A stretch of DNA of 64,000 nucleotides from Lactiplantibacillus plajomi (GTDB lineage: Bacteria > Bacillota > Bacilli > Lactobacillales > Lactobacillaceae). Below the pieces are notes generated by a model, which was given only the letters and a program-made list of their open reading frames with translations, had not been told where the DNA came from and made no database searches. How positions within the stretch are numbered: position 1 is the first letter of the stretch; the number at the start of each line of letters is the position of its first letter. The position numbers were made by a program, and so were the translations under genes. The stretch is from the NCBI RefSeq assembly GCF_005405405.1, contig NZ_BJDZ01000010.1, positions 1-64,000 of the forward strand, in the 5' to 3' direction. Shown here one piece after another: positions 27,194 to 35,101 of the stretch.

Positions 27194-28363
27194 GTGAAAC
27201 GGCATCGGTATCAATGGCTAATAGCTGGGCTCATCTTAATCGTGACGGCGGTCATCGGCGGGGTCGTTTGGGTCAACCAACCCCCGAAAGCGACCGAAAC
27301 GGTTAAGCACCGGATGGTCAAGACCCACTATCATAATTGGAAAAAGACGTATTTGAAGGGGAGCGACCAGGCCAAGTTCGTGGTCACCAACGGCGCCGAA
27401 CGGCACTACCAGACCTTATCGGAAGCGCAGGGGTACGGTATGTTGATTGCGGTATTCGCCGCCCAACAAGATTTGGATGACCGGCGGACCTTTGACCAGT
27501 TGACCCGCTACTACTTGGCGCACCGCATTAGCGCGGATAACCCGTTGATGGCCTGGCGCCAATCCCGGCACGGTAACGAGATGGTGAGTGGGCGCAGTGA
27601 GCAATCCAGTGCGACCGATGGCGATTTGGACATCGCCTACGCGCTTATTCTGGCGGACGAGTTGTGGGGTAGTGACGGCGCGTTGAATTACGCTAAGCTG
27701 GCCCGCAAGTTGATTGCGGCCATTGGTGAACGGGAAATTAACCCGGTCACGAAGTTGCCACAAGTCGGTGACTGGGCCGCCAAGTCTGGTTTTCGCGACT
27801 TATTACGTCCGTCCGACCTGATCACGGCTTATTTCCGTAAATTTGCGGCGTTTACCAAGGATGGTAGTTGGACGCGGGTTGCCCAAAATAGCCAGCGGGC
27901 CCTCAAACAACTCAGTAGTCAACACGCCAGTGGGCTAATGGCCGACTTCGTCACCGTGTCGGGTCCGCAACTCAAATTCGGGACGGTCGAACCCAAGCAG
28001 GTCGATTCCGAGTACGATCACCAGTACGGCTTCAACGCCTGCCGGATTCCGTGGCGGGTCGCCTACGACTATCAAATGAGTCAAAGCCCAGTCAGTTACG
28101 AAATCGTGAAGAAGATGCTGCGGTTCTTTAAACATGAAAAACAGTTAGGAACCGTGTATTCGTTGACCGGCCAGCCGCTGGAAAGCTACGATAACGCCGC
28201 GTTTACCACGCCGTTAGCCTACGCCGCCTACGCGACCAATGACCACCAATTGAGTGAACGCTACGCGCCGGAACTCAGCAAGAAGTTGGTTAAGCAGGGC
28301 TATTACCCGGCGACGATTCACATGGTGACCCTCCTGACAAGCGGTTCAATCAATACCAAGTAA
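27194..28363 (+). CDS. Glycoside hydrolase family 8 enzyme
   Basis: A 389-residue GH8 protein (BcsZ-like endoglucanase/chitosanase family). One N-terminal helix (WLIAGLILIVTAVIGGVVWV) anchors it outside the membrane. The catalytic acid Glu lies in TLSEAQGYGM and the catalytic region ATDGDLDIAYALILADELWG is clear. GTG 27194 follows GGAGGG. In cellulose-type operons the hydrolase trims or releases the growing glycan; its presence next to a BcsA-like synthase supports a secreted beta-glucan-like polymer. Last gene before a strong terminator. Confidence 0.88.
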   Translation: MKRHRYQWLIAGLILIVTAVIGGVVWVNQPPKATETVKHRMVKTHYHNWKKTYLKGSDQAKFVVTNGAERHYQTLSEAQGYGMLIAVFAAQQDLDDRRTFDQLTRYYLAHRISADNPLMAWRQSRHGNEMVSGRSEQSSATDGDLDIAYALILADELWGSDGALNYAKLARKLIAAIGEREINPVTKLPQVGDWAAKSGFRDLLRPSDLITAYFRKFAAFTKDGSWTRVAQNSQRALKQLSSQHASGLMADFVTVSGPQLKFGTVEPKQVDSEYDHQYGFNACRIPWRVAYDYQMSQSPVSYEIVKKMLRFFKHEKQLGTVYSLTGQPLESYDNAAFTTPLAYAAYATNDHQLSERYAPELSKKLVKQGYYPATIHMVTLLTSGSINTK

Positions 28364-28439
28364 AGCGCGTGCGCTCAACGTCGGTTAGTTGGCGCACGGC
28401 GCAATGATTAATTTGCGGAGAAGCAAGCATATTAAGCGT

Positions 28440-28476
28440 AGTCCTGTAAAATCAAACTGATTTTACAGGACTTTTT
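28440..28476 (+). terminator. Terminator of EPS operon
   Basis: Perfect 14-bp stem AGTCCTGTAAAATC / GATTTTACAGGACT, 5-nt loop, then TTTT. Confidence 0.92.
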
Positions 28477-28727
28477 GAAATTGAGAGTCTGTTCGCTAAT
28501 AATTAAACGTAGACTTTTGGACTTCGAATGTGACAGGCAAGCTAAAAAAGACCGATTATGACTGAACAGTTCCCGTTAACCAGCAATGATACCAAAGCGC
28601 ATTATTGATTATGATGACAGATCAAAAGAGGGACTTGGCTTAAAGTCGTGTCCGCCACGTTCCAGCTGCTTTAGGACCAACCGGCAAGGCGGAAAGCCTT
28701 CCACAATCGGGGCTTGAATGATTACAA
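28477..28727. other. Intergenic region with possible coding remnant
   Basis: No intact gene. The minus strand from about 28727 to a stop at 28609 reads as a plausible protein fragment (VIIQAPIVEGFPPCRL, then LKQLERGGHDFK) without a start or ribosome binding site. It may be the tail of a decayed gene; I do not recognise it. Confidence 0.35.
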
Positions 28728-28761
28728 AACAGCGTCTGTGACTTGAATCACAGACGCTGTT
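28728..28761 (-). terminator. Terminator of steT-like gene
   Basis: Perfect stem AACAGCGTCTGTGA / TCACAGACGCTGTT with 6-nt loop and T run on the minus strand. Confidence 0.9.
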
Positions 28762-28772
28762 GATTGTTCTAA

Positions 28773-30098
28773 CTAATTACTTGTGCGGCTCTTCCAATAG
28801 TACACCGGAATCCCGATGGCCACGATGACTAGCGAGAGGGCGACCCCAGGGAGGTCGGAGCCGATTTCACTGATAATCACGAAGAGGGCGCCGAGAATTG
28901 CAATCAGTGGGGTGACCGGGAAACCCGGGGTTGAGAACGGTCGCGTTAAGTCGCGGTTGCGCCGGCGTAATAGGAAGACGCCGACGAAGGTTGCCACGTA
29001 GAAGCAGTAAACGGTGAAGATACAAAGGTCCGATAGGCGATCGGGGTTGAAGAAGAGGATCATGATGCTGGCGTAAACCAGAATCACGAGGGTGGCCACA
29101 ATCGGTTCGTGCGACTTTTTGTTCAGGTAGCTTAATTGTTTTGAAAATGGGAGTTGGTTACGTTCCGCCATCGCGTAGACGATCCGCGGGAAGGTCATGA
29201 TTTTCCCGTTCAAACAGCCGACCATCGAGACGATGATCCCGATGTTTAATAGCCGTCCACCAATCGTACCGAACGCCGCGTTGGCGAAGTAAACGGTCGT
29301 TTGCTGACCGAGCCGGTGAATCGTGTTGGCGTCCACGAAGTGCAAGATACCGTACGAAACTAAGGTGTAGGCAATTAAGACGAGCGAAATACCTAAAATA
29401 ATGGCTTGCGGTAATAGCTTTTGCGGGTTCTTGATTTCGCCCCCCAAGTTTGCGACCAGGCTCCAGCCGTCGTAGGCGAATAACGTGGCCAGCACCGCCA
29501 CCCCGAAACTACCGGTCGACTGACTGACCGTTTTTAAGGATTGGCCGAACGCGTCCTGGTCACCGTAGAACAGGCCAAAAATGATGATGGCGGCAATCGG
29601 GAGTAACTTACCGAGGGTCGTTGCGATTTGAAAGGCGGCGCCCCAGCGATTTTCAAACATGTTCAAAATCCCGATGAGTACAATGACGCCAATTGCGAGC
29701 GGTGCTTGCCAGACCCCGTTGAGGTTGAAAAAGCCAACCAGCAAAATGCCAAGGTAAGCGGCAATCGACGCAATAATGGCCGGTCCGTAAACCGCGATTT
29801 GCATCCAACCGGACAAAAAGCCCCAAAGTTTCCCGTAGATTTCCTCCATGTACACGTAAAGGCCACCGGTGTGTGGCATCTGTGCGCCGACTTCGGCGAT
29901 GGTTAAGCCAGCTGTCAGGGTAATCAAGCCCCCTAAAAGCCAAGCGAGTAGCGCCATGCCGGTCGAACCGGCACTGTCGAGGACGGATGACTGCTTGAAA
30001 AAGATTCCGGAACCGATAACCGTTCCAACGACGAGTGATAGTGCTGACCAGAAGCCGAGCGAACGGTTCAAGGTCGTTTCTTGAGTTGCTTTTTGCAT
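28773..30098 (-). CDS. APC-family amino acid permease (SteT-like)
   Basis: A 441-residue, roughly 12-helix permease. The TM1 signature SLVVGTVIGSGIFF, GGLYVYMEEIYGKLWGFLSGW and FAYDGWSLVANLGGEI are typical of the LAT/SteT branch, whose Bacillus member exchanges serine and threonine. It lies alone with its own promoter and terminator. Exchange activity and substrate are inferred from family only. Confidence 0.88.
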   Translation of the reverse strand: MQKATQETTLNRSLGFWSALSLVVGTVIGSGIFFKQSSVLDSAGSTGMALLAWLLGGLITLTAGLTIAEVGAQMPHTGGLYVYMEEIYGKLWGFLSGWMQIAVYGPAIIASIAAYLGILLVGFFNLNGVWQAPLAIGVIVLIGILNMFENRWGAAFQIATTLGKLLPIAAIIIFGLFYGDQDAFGQSLKTVSQSTGSFGVAVLATLFAYDGWSLVANLGGEIKNPQKLLPQAIILGISLVLIAYTLVSYGILHFVDANTIHRLGQQTTVYFANAAFGTIGGRLLNIGIIVSMVGCLNGKIMTFPRIVYAMAERNQLPFSKQLSYLNKKSHEPIVATLVILVYASIMILFFNPDRLSDLCIFTVYCFYVATFVGVFLLRRRNRDLTRPFSTPGFPVTPLIAILGALFVIISEIGSDLPGVALSLVIVAIGIPVYYWKSRTSN

Positions 30099-30143
30099 GA
30101 AAATTGGTCCTCGCTTTCAAATGGCGCAAAAATAATTGGTTTT

Positions 30144-30172
30144 AGCATAGCAGAGATTAGAGGGGTTGACAA
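30144..30172 (-). promoter_or_regulatory. Promoter of steT-like gene
   Basis: Minus-strand TTGTCA (30167-30172), 17-bp spacer, TATGCT (30144-30149), about 45 bp upstream of the start codon. Confidence 0.7.
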
Positions 30173-30337
30173 TTATATTTAGCGCTTTTTTCGGTGTTTT
30201 CTAATTAAAACACGAACTAATTAAAATCTTATCGTTAAATAGTTCGCTAAAACAGCTATAACGGATTGTCTTGATTAAGATTCGTTCGACTTTTATAAAT
30301 ATAGTTATAAAAGCAATGAAAAGTGCGTGAAAAATCG

Positions 30338-30366
30338 TTGGTGTTAGTGCCAAAGGCGTGTATAAT
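30338..30366 (+). promoter_or_regulatory. Promoter of TauE/SafE gene
   Basis: TTGGTG (30338-30343), 17-bp spacer, TATAAT (30361-30366), 33 bp before the start codon. Confidence 0.75.
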
Positions 30367-30398
30367 GCAACGGTACGCTTAAGAGAGCGAGGGATTTT

Positions 30399-31277
30399 AT
30401 GGTACTAGCAATTTCAATCATCCTAGTGATGATTAGTTGCGGATTATTCTTGTTATTAGTAAGAGGCGCAAAACGACAAGCGGTGCGGTTAGTGGACGCC
30501 AGTTTTGGCTGGGGGCTTGGAATCGGGGCGTTAACCGACTTCTTGGACACACTCGGAATCGGTAGTTTTGTGACTTCCACCGCGATTTTTCAAGTCAGTC
30601 ACTACCTGGACGACGAACGCCGGTTACCGGGAACGCTAAATACGATGCACGCGATTCCCACGGCGGTCGAAGCGTTGTTCTTCGTGACCGCGGTGCGGGT
30701 CGATCCGTTGACGCTAGTCGCGTTAGTGGCAGCTGCAACGGTTGGTGCGCTACTCGGTAGTGAAGTCATGACGAAACTTGATCAGCGTCGCATTCAAGTG
30801 ATTATGGCGGTGGCCCTGGTGTTAACGGCGCTGTTGATGGCCGCCAAACTGTTAGGCTGGACAACTTTACTTGGTGCGACCAACCAGGCGACCGGCCTGC
30901 GGGGGTGGGCGCTGGTGATCGGGACCGTTGGTAATTTTATTTTAGGTTTACTGATGGCGGCCGGGGTCGGGTTGTACGCCCCCTGCATGGTAATGATGTA
31001 TTTTCTGGGCTTAACGCCGATTGCCGCCTTCCCGATTATGATGCTTTCCTGTGCGCTGTTAATGCCGGTGTCGGCGGTCAATTTTATTCGCCACGATCGC
31101 GTGGCTTACCGCGGCCTTTTCGGGATCATCCTCGGTGGCATCATTGGTGTGATCATTGCGGCGACGGTAGTGCGTTCGCTATCACTCAACGCGCTGAGTT
31201 GGCTGATCGTGCTCGTGAGTTTATGGACGGCCGGGTCACTCGCCAAGGCAGCGGTGCGGCGTAAACATCAACTGTAA
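30399..31277 (+). CDS. TauE/SafE-family membrane permease
   Basis: A 292-residue protein with about eight membrane helices, resembling the TSUP (TauE/SafE, sulfite exporter-like) family. The first repeat has GWGLGIGALTDFLDTLGIGSF and the second has AAGVGLYAPCMVMMYFLGL, the internal duplication of the family. Members move sulfur- or carboxyl-containing organic anions. A GAGGG site precedes ATG 30399. Monocistronic, ending in a strong terminator. Substrate unknown. Confidence 0.78.
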   Translation: MVLAISIILVMISCGLFLLLVRGAKRQAVRLVDASFGWGLGIGALTDFLDTLGIGSFVTSTAIFQVSHYLDDERRLPGTLNTMHAIPTAVEALFFVTAVRVDPLTLVALVAAATVGALLGSEVMTKLDQRRIQVIMAVALVLTALLMAAKLLGWTTLLGATNQATGLRGWALVIGTVGNFILGLLMAAGVGLYAPCMVMMYFLGLTPIAAFPIMMLSCALLMPVSAVNFIRHDRVAYRGLFGIILGGIIGVIIAATVVRSLSLNALSWLIVLVSLWTAGSLAKAAVRRKHQL

Positions 31278-31283
31278 AATAGC

Positions 31284-31321
31284 AAAAAACGCTGTCAGAA
31301 TCGCATTCTGACAGCGTTTTT
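31284..31321. terminator. Bidirectional terminator between TSUP and hflX
   Basis: AAAAACGCTGTCAGAAT / ATTCTGACAGCGTTTTT perfect hairpin with a 3-nt loop, between convergent genes. Confidence 0.95.
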
Positions 31322-31329
31322 ATTTACGT

Positions 31330-32625
31330 TTATGCTGGGGTAACTTCGTACTTGGCGTACCGCTGTGCGTCGACGCTGTTCAACTCAACTTTGAGTTGGG
31401 TCCCGTCGGCGAGGTAGTCGGTTTTGAGGATGTTGGCGTGGTCGTTTAAGTAGGCCACCACGTCCCCGTCACTGAACGGGATCAGCAGGGTGGTCGTGAC
31501 GTAGTCCTTAAAGACCTTGGCCTTGATCATCTTGGTGAGGGCTTGCAAGGACGCTTCGTCCTTGGCCGCGTAAATCAACTGATCTTCCTGTTGGTTCGGG
31601 TAGTCGGCCTCGGTTAAATCGGCTTTGTTAAAGGCGTAGATCATCGGTACGTCGTGAACGCCGATTTCCTTTAAGGTCTTTTCAGTGGTTGCCATCATTT
31701 CCTTGTAGTGCGGGTCGGCGTAGTCGATGACCTGAATTAACAGGTCGGCGTTGGCCGCTTCCGATAAGGTCGAGCGAAACGCATTGATCAGGTTATGTGG
31801 CAGGTCGCTGACGAATCCGACGGTATCACTTAGTAGTAGTTGCTTGTTGTCGGGGAACGTTAACTGGCGAATACTGGTATCGAGGGTCGCGAATAGCATG
31901 TCCTTTTCAAAGACCTGCTTGTCTTCACCCTTACCGAATAATTTGACTAGCCCGTTCATGGTCGTCGACTTACCCGAGTTGGTGTAACCGACCAGGGCCA
32001 CGTTTGGTAACCCGGCGCGGTCGCGTTGGGCGCGCCGAACCTCTTCATCCTTATTCAATTCCTTCAATTCGTGCTTTGCGTGACTAATGCGGTCCTGAAT
32101 CGTCCGCCGGTTCAATTCAAGCTGGGTTTCACCTGAACCACGGTTGGTAAAGCCACCGCCACCACCGGCTGCCGCGCCGGCCTGTTGGTCTAACCGGTTC
32201 GAAATACTGGTCCGTAATCGCGGAAGTTGGTATTGCAACTGGGCAATTTTAACTTGTAACTTGGCTTCCTTGCTGCGGGCCCGGTTACCGAAAATTTCCA
32301 AAATTAGACCGGTGCGATCAATAATTTGCACCCCGGTTTGTTCTTCCAAGTTGCGGACCTGACTCGGCGTTAAGTCGGCGTTGATCACCATGACGTTTAG
32401 GTCGTGGCTTTCAGCCAATTCCTTGATTTCAACCACTTTCCCCTTACCGAAGAAAGTGGCCGGGTTGGGTTTTTCAAGCCCCTGGTCAATTCGTAAAGCG
32501 GCGTGCATGTTATTGGCTTCCACGAGTGCTTCCAATTCGGACATGGCGTACGCGTAATTGGGCACCGTTTTAGACATGCCGGCGATAATAACTTCTTGAA
32601 CGTGACTAGCGTTAGTTTCGGACAT
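31330..32625 (-). CDS. hflX: Ribosome-associated GTPase HflX
   Basis: A 431-residue GTPase. The N-terminal HflX domain (MHAALRIDQGLEKPNPATFFGKGKV; NADLTPSQVRNLEEQTGVQIIDRTGLIL) is followed by the glycine-rich GGGGGFTNRGSGETQLE linker and the G domain: G1 GYTNSGKS, G3 DTVGF, G4 NKAD. HflX splits stalled or heat-damaged ribosomes. Start ATG 32625 has AGGAGT upstream. It diverges from the second Nudix gene. Confidence 0.97.
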   Translation of the reverse strand: MSETNASHVQEVIIAGMSKTVPNYAYAMSELEALVEANNMHAALRIDQGLEKPNPATFFGKGKVVEIKELAESHDLNVMVINADLTPSQVRNLEEQTGVQIIDRTGLILEIFGNRARSKEAKLQVKIAQLQYQLPRLRTSISNRLDQQAGAAAGGGGGFTNRGSGETQLELNRRTIQDRISHAKHELKELNKDEEVRRAQRDRAGLPNVALVGYTNSGKSTTMNGLVKLFGKGEDKQVFEKDMLFATLDTSIRQLTFPDNKQLLLSDTVGFVSDLPHNLINAFRSTLSEAANADLLIQVIDYADPHYKEMMATTEKTLKEIGVHDVPMIYAFNKADLTEADYPNQQEDQLIYAAKDEASLQALTKMIKAKVFKDYVTTTLLIPFSDGDVVAYLNDHANILKTDYLADGTQLKVELNSVDAQRYAKYEVTPA

Positions 32626-32712
32626 TCAATCACTCCTGACGTGTTATAGTTATGCTAAGTATAACATGTGAGTACTAAAGATTGCGCTTTAGCGCACTAG
32701 GGGGACGGATAA

Positions 32713-33150
32713 ATGGGATACGTATTGAAATTACGGCAACTGGTTGGTCACCAACCGCTAGTGGTTGCCGGGGCGGCCATCATGGCGCAAAATTCGACTG
32801 GTCAAGTGTTGCTCGTTTATCGGACGGATAATCACTGCTGGGGTTTACCGGCGGGGTCGACCGAACCGGGAGAAAGTGTTCAGCAAACCGCCCGGCGCGA
32901 GCTAAAGGAAGAGACCGGCTTAACGGTCGGCGACCTGACGCTGATCGATGTCTTTAGCGGTCCCAAGATGCACTACCAGTACCCGAACGGCGACGTCATC
33001 GATAGCGTGACTACCCTGTACCGGGCGACCACCCGCGGCGGTAAGTTGGTACAAGCGACTGACGAGACTAGCACGGCTAAGTTCTTTGACTTGGCCGCAT
33101 TGCCGGAACCACTGACCCCGTTGACCCGCTGGATGTTACTAGGCCGCTAA
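32713..33150 (+). CDS. Nudix hydrolase
   Basis: A 145-residue Nudix protein with box AGSTEPGESVQQTARRELKEETGL, complete in its acidic residues. NSTGQVLLVYRTDNHCWGLPAGSTE marks the usual strand before the box. Family members hydrolyse nucleoside diphosphates linked to another moiety; the substrate is not evident. Start ATG 32713 with GGGGG upstream. Together with the Ap4A-like and GrpB-fused proteins it is one of three Nudix domains in this window. Confidence 0.85.
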   Translation: MGYVLKLRQLVGHQPLVVAGAAIMAQNSTGQVLLVYRTDNHCWGLPAGSTEPGESVQQTARRELKEETGLTVGDLTLIDVFSGPKMHYQYPNGDVIDSVTTLYRATTRGGKLVQATDETSTAKFFDLAALPEPLTPLTRWMLLGR

Positions 33151-33206
33151 CTTGACGGTCAAGGTGGGATTTGTTACAGTGGGTGCCGTTGAATAAAAAA
33201 TTGTCG

Positions 33207-33271
33207 CCGGACAACGTGTGTCCGCTTCCTTAGGTCTTAGTGGGAGCGGGTATCCGTTGGCCGGTTTTTTT
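33207..33271 (+). terminator. Long hairpin with T run in the leader of SMR gene
   Basis: Outer stem CCGG(A)CAACG / CGTTG(G)CCGG and inner stem CCGCTTCC / GGGAGCGG, followed by seven T and then directly AGGAGG of the SMR gene. It either terminates the Nudix transcript or regulates the exporter by attenuation. I did not recognise a known riboswitch class. Confidence 0.7.
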
Positions 33272-33285
33272 AGGAGGAACTGGAC

Positions 33286-33606
33286 ATGACGTGGATTTAT
33301 TTGGTTATTGCCGGAATTTTTGAAGTGGTTTGGGCGACGATGATGAAACTAAGTAACGGGTTCAGTCATTTCGGCTACGCGGTGGCCACCGTGGTTGGGA
33401 TGATTTTGAGTTTCGGCTTTCTGGCGCTGGCAACGAAGCACTTACCGTTAAGCATTGCTTACCCAATTTGGACCGGCATCGGCGCGGTCGGCGCAATTTT
33501 AGTCGGCTTAGTTTTCTTTAAGGAACCGATTGCACCGCTGACCTGGGTATTCATTAGTTTGCTAGTCATCGGCATCGTTGGCATTAAGCTGACGACGAGT
33601 AATTAA
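33286..33606 (+). CDS. SMR-family efflux protein (Gdx/SugE-like)
   Basis: A 106-residue, four-helix small multidrug resistance protein. The essential Glu is in GIFEVVWATMMKLSNG, and the TM3 signature AYPIWTGIGAVGAILVG is conserved. The WAxxMK arrangement after the Glu leans to the Gdx (guanidinium exporter) subgroup rather than the quaternary-ammonium pumps. It works as a dimer at the membrane by proton exchange. AGGAGG precedes ATG 33286. Some SMR proteins pair as heterodimers, but only one gene is here. Confidence 0.8.
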   Translation: MTWIYLVIAGIFEVVWATMMKLSNGFSHFGYAVATVVGMILSFGFLALATKHLPLSIAYPIWTGIGAVGAILVGLVFFKEPIAPLTWVFISLLVIGIVGIKLTTSN

Positions 33607-33627
33607 ACCGGCCTCGAGAGATGTTAA

Positions 33628-33664
33628 AAGCGCAGCTAACCGACTTTTCGGTTAGCTGCGCTTC
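33628..33664. terminator. Bidirectional terminator
   Basis: AAGCGCAGCTAACCGA / TCGGTTAGCTGCGCTT perfect hairpin between convergent SMR and phosphatase genes. Confidence 0.95.
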
Positions 33665-33681
33665 TGTTTGTTCAATAATGA

Positions 33682-34359
33682 TTATGAGTGGGCGTTGGCC
33701 ACCGTTGGGACGAGTTCCTTGGCGTAGGTCACCAGCTTGATTTGGTCGCCGTCAACGTCGAGCCGGGTCAGGCTACCATTTTTCGGCCCGCGACTGATGT
33801 CTAAGTTGGGGGCGAAGTGGGCGGCGATACTGCGGATGGTCGTGCCGTGCGATACGACCAGGACCTTTTCGTGATGATCATGGTGGGCCTTGAGGTAGTC
33901 AAAGCCGGCGTCCAGCCGTTGCCAGAAGGCCACGTTGTCTTCAGCTTCGTGCCACGGGTCGATGGTCTTCATCAGGTCCCGGGTTTCCTCGATGTTGATC
34001 TTCGTGAGTAAGGTGTGCAGGCTGTTAACGCCGTACTGGCGACCGACTAACGACCAGGTGCGGCTGGAGTCGCCACCTTCAAAATAGCCGTAGAAGACTT
34101 CGCGGAAGTTCATCAGGGTGTTGAACGGCACGTTCGGTTGGCCGGCAGCTTCCTGAATCAGCCGGGCGGTGTCAACCGCCCGTTTGGAATCACTGGCGTA
34201 AACCGCGTCGAACGGCACGGCTTGCAGTGCTTCACCAACCTGCGTGGCAATCTGCTTACCGTAGTCGGTCAACGGGGAGTCCGACCAGCCCTGCATCCGG
34301 TTAAACAAGTTGAAATAGGTTTGGCCGTGGCGAATAAAGTAAATGGAAAATTGGGACAT
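33682..34359 (-). CDS. Histidine phosphatase (phosphoglycerate mutase-like) 1
   Basis: A 225-residue protein of the histidine phosphatase superfamily. The catalytic motif is YFIRHGQTYFN, with the second His in VVSHGTTIRS and the acid near REVFYGYFEGGD. True dPGM proteins have longer insertions, so this is probably a phosphatase with a small phosphorylated substrate. It is a near neighbour and paralog of the next gene (18 bp apart, same strand), clearly a tandem duplication. Confidence 0.87.
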   Translation of the reverse strand: MSQFSIYFIRHGQTYFNLFNRMQGWSDSPLTDYGKQIATQVGEALQAVPFDAVYASDSKRAVDTARLIQEAAGQPNVPFNTLMNFREVFYGYFEGGDSSRTWSLVGRQYGVNSLHTLLTKINIEETRDLMKTIDPWHEAEDNVAFWQRLDAGFDYLKAHHDHHEKVLVVSHGTTIRSIAAHFAPNLDISRGPKNGSLTRLDVDGDQIKLVTYAKELVPTVANAHS

Positions 34360-34377
34360 GTTGAATACGCTCCTTCG

Positions 34378-35034
34378 TTAGGCGAGGTGGTCTTTGCGGC
34401 CGATGTAATCAAGCTGAACGGCATCGTCACTAATCGTAAACTTGGTGACGCTGCCGTTTTGCGGCCGTTCCGGCGACGTTAGTTCAGCAAAGCGGGCGGC
34501 GATACTATAGATCGTGTTCCCGTGGCTAACGACTAACACTTTGTCACCGTCTTGCTGGTTGGCGCGCAGCGTATCCAGGCCACCGTTGACCCGCTGCCAA
34601 AATTCAGCGTTATTTTCGGCTTGGTGGAACGGATCGGCAGCCTTACAGAAGTCCTTAGCCTTTTCGATACCGTAAGTCGCAATGATGTCCGACAGGGTCG
34701 GGGCTTGGTGCGGCGCCCCGACTTCGAACCAGGTCTGCGAGGTGTCGTCACCTTCGAAGTAGCCGTAAAAGGCTTCTCGGAAGGCGGCTAACGGTTGGAC
34801 GGTCAGGTCGGCGTTGCCGCTGGCCGGCAGCATTAATTCAGCGGTCCGCACGGCGCGGGTCATGTCGCTGGAATAAACGGCGTCGAAGTGAATGCCGTTC
34901 AGCATCTTACCCGCGTTACGGGCGTCGGCTTCCCCAACGGCAGTCAGTGGTGAATCACACCAGCCCTGCATCCGGCGGTACTTATTAAAGTAGGTTTGGC
35001 CGTGGCGAATCATATAAACGGAAAAAGTTGCCAT
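34378..35034 (-). CDS. Histidine phosphatase (phosphoglycerate mutase-like) 2
   Basis: A 218-residue paralog of the downstream gene: YMIRHGQTYFNKYRRMQGWCDSPLT and VVSHGNTIYSIAARFAE match almost position by position. A GAGGAGA site precedes ATG 35034. The two copies probably arose by duplication and are likely cotranscribed. Same broad role as its partner; substrate unknown. Confidence 0.87.
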   Translation of the reverse strand: MATFSVYMIRHGQTYFNKYRRMQGWCDSPLTAVGEADARNAGKMLNGIHFDAVYSSDMTRAVRTAELMLPASGNADLTVQPLAAFREAFYGYFEGDDTSQTWFEVGAPHQAPTLSDIIATYGIEKAKDFCKAADPFHQAENNAEFWQRVNGGLDTLRANQQDGDKVLVVSHGNTIYSIAARFAELTSPERPQNGSVTKFTISDDAVQLDYIGRKDHLA

Positions 35035-35101
35035 TCGAAATCTCCTCTATCTTTCTTGACTAAATCGCAATGCAACCATTTTACCATAAAACGCGCGGCA
35101 A

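Noticed and set aside
33203-33271. Guanidine (mini-ykkC) riboswitch before the SMR gene
   Set aside because: One hairpin has an ACGTG loop, but the paired ACGR loops of that class are missing.
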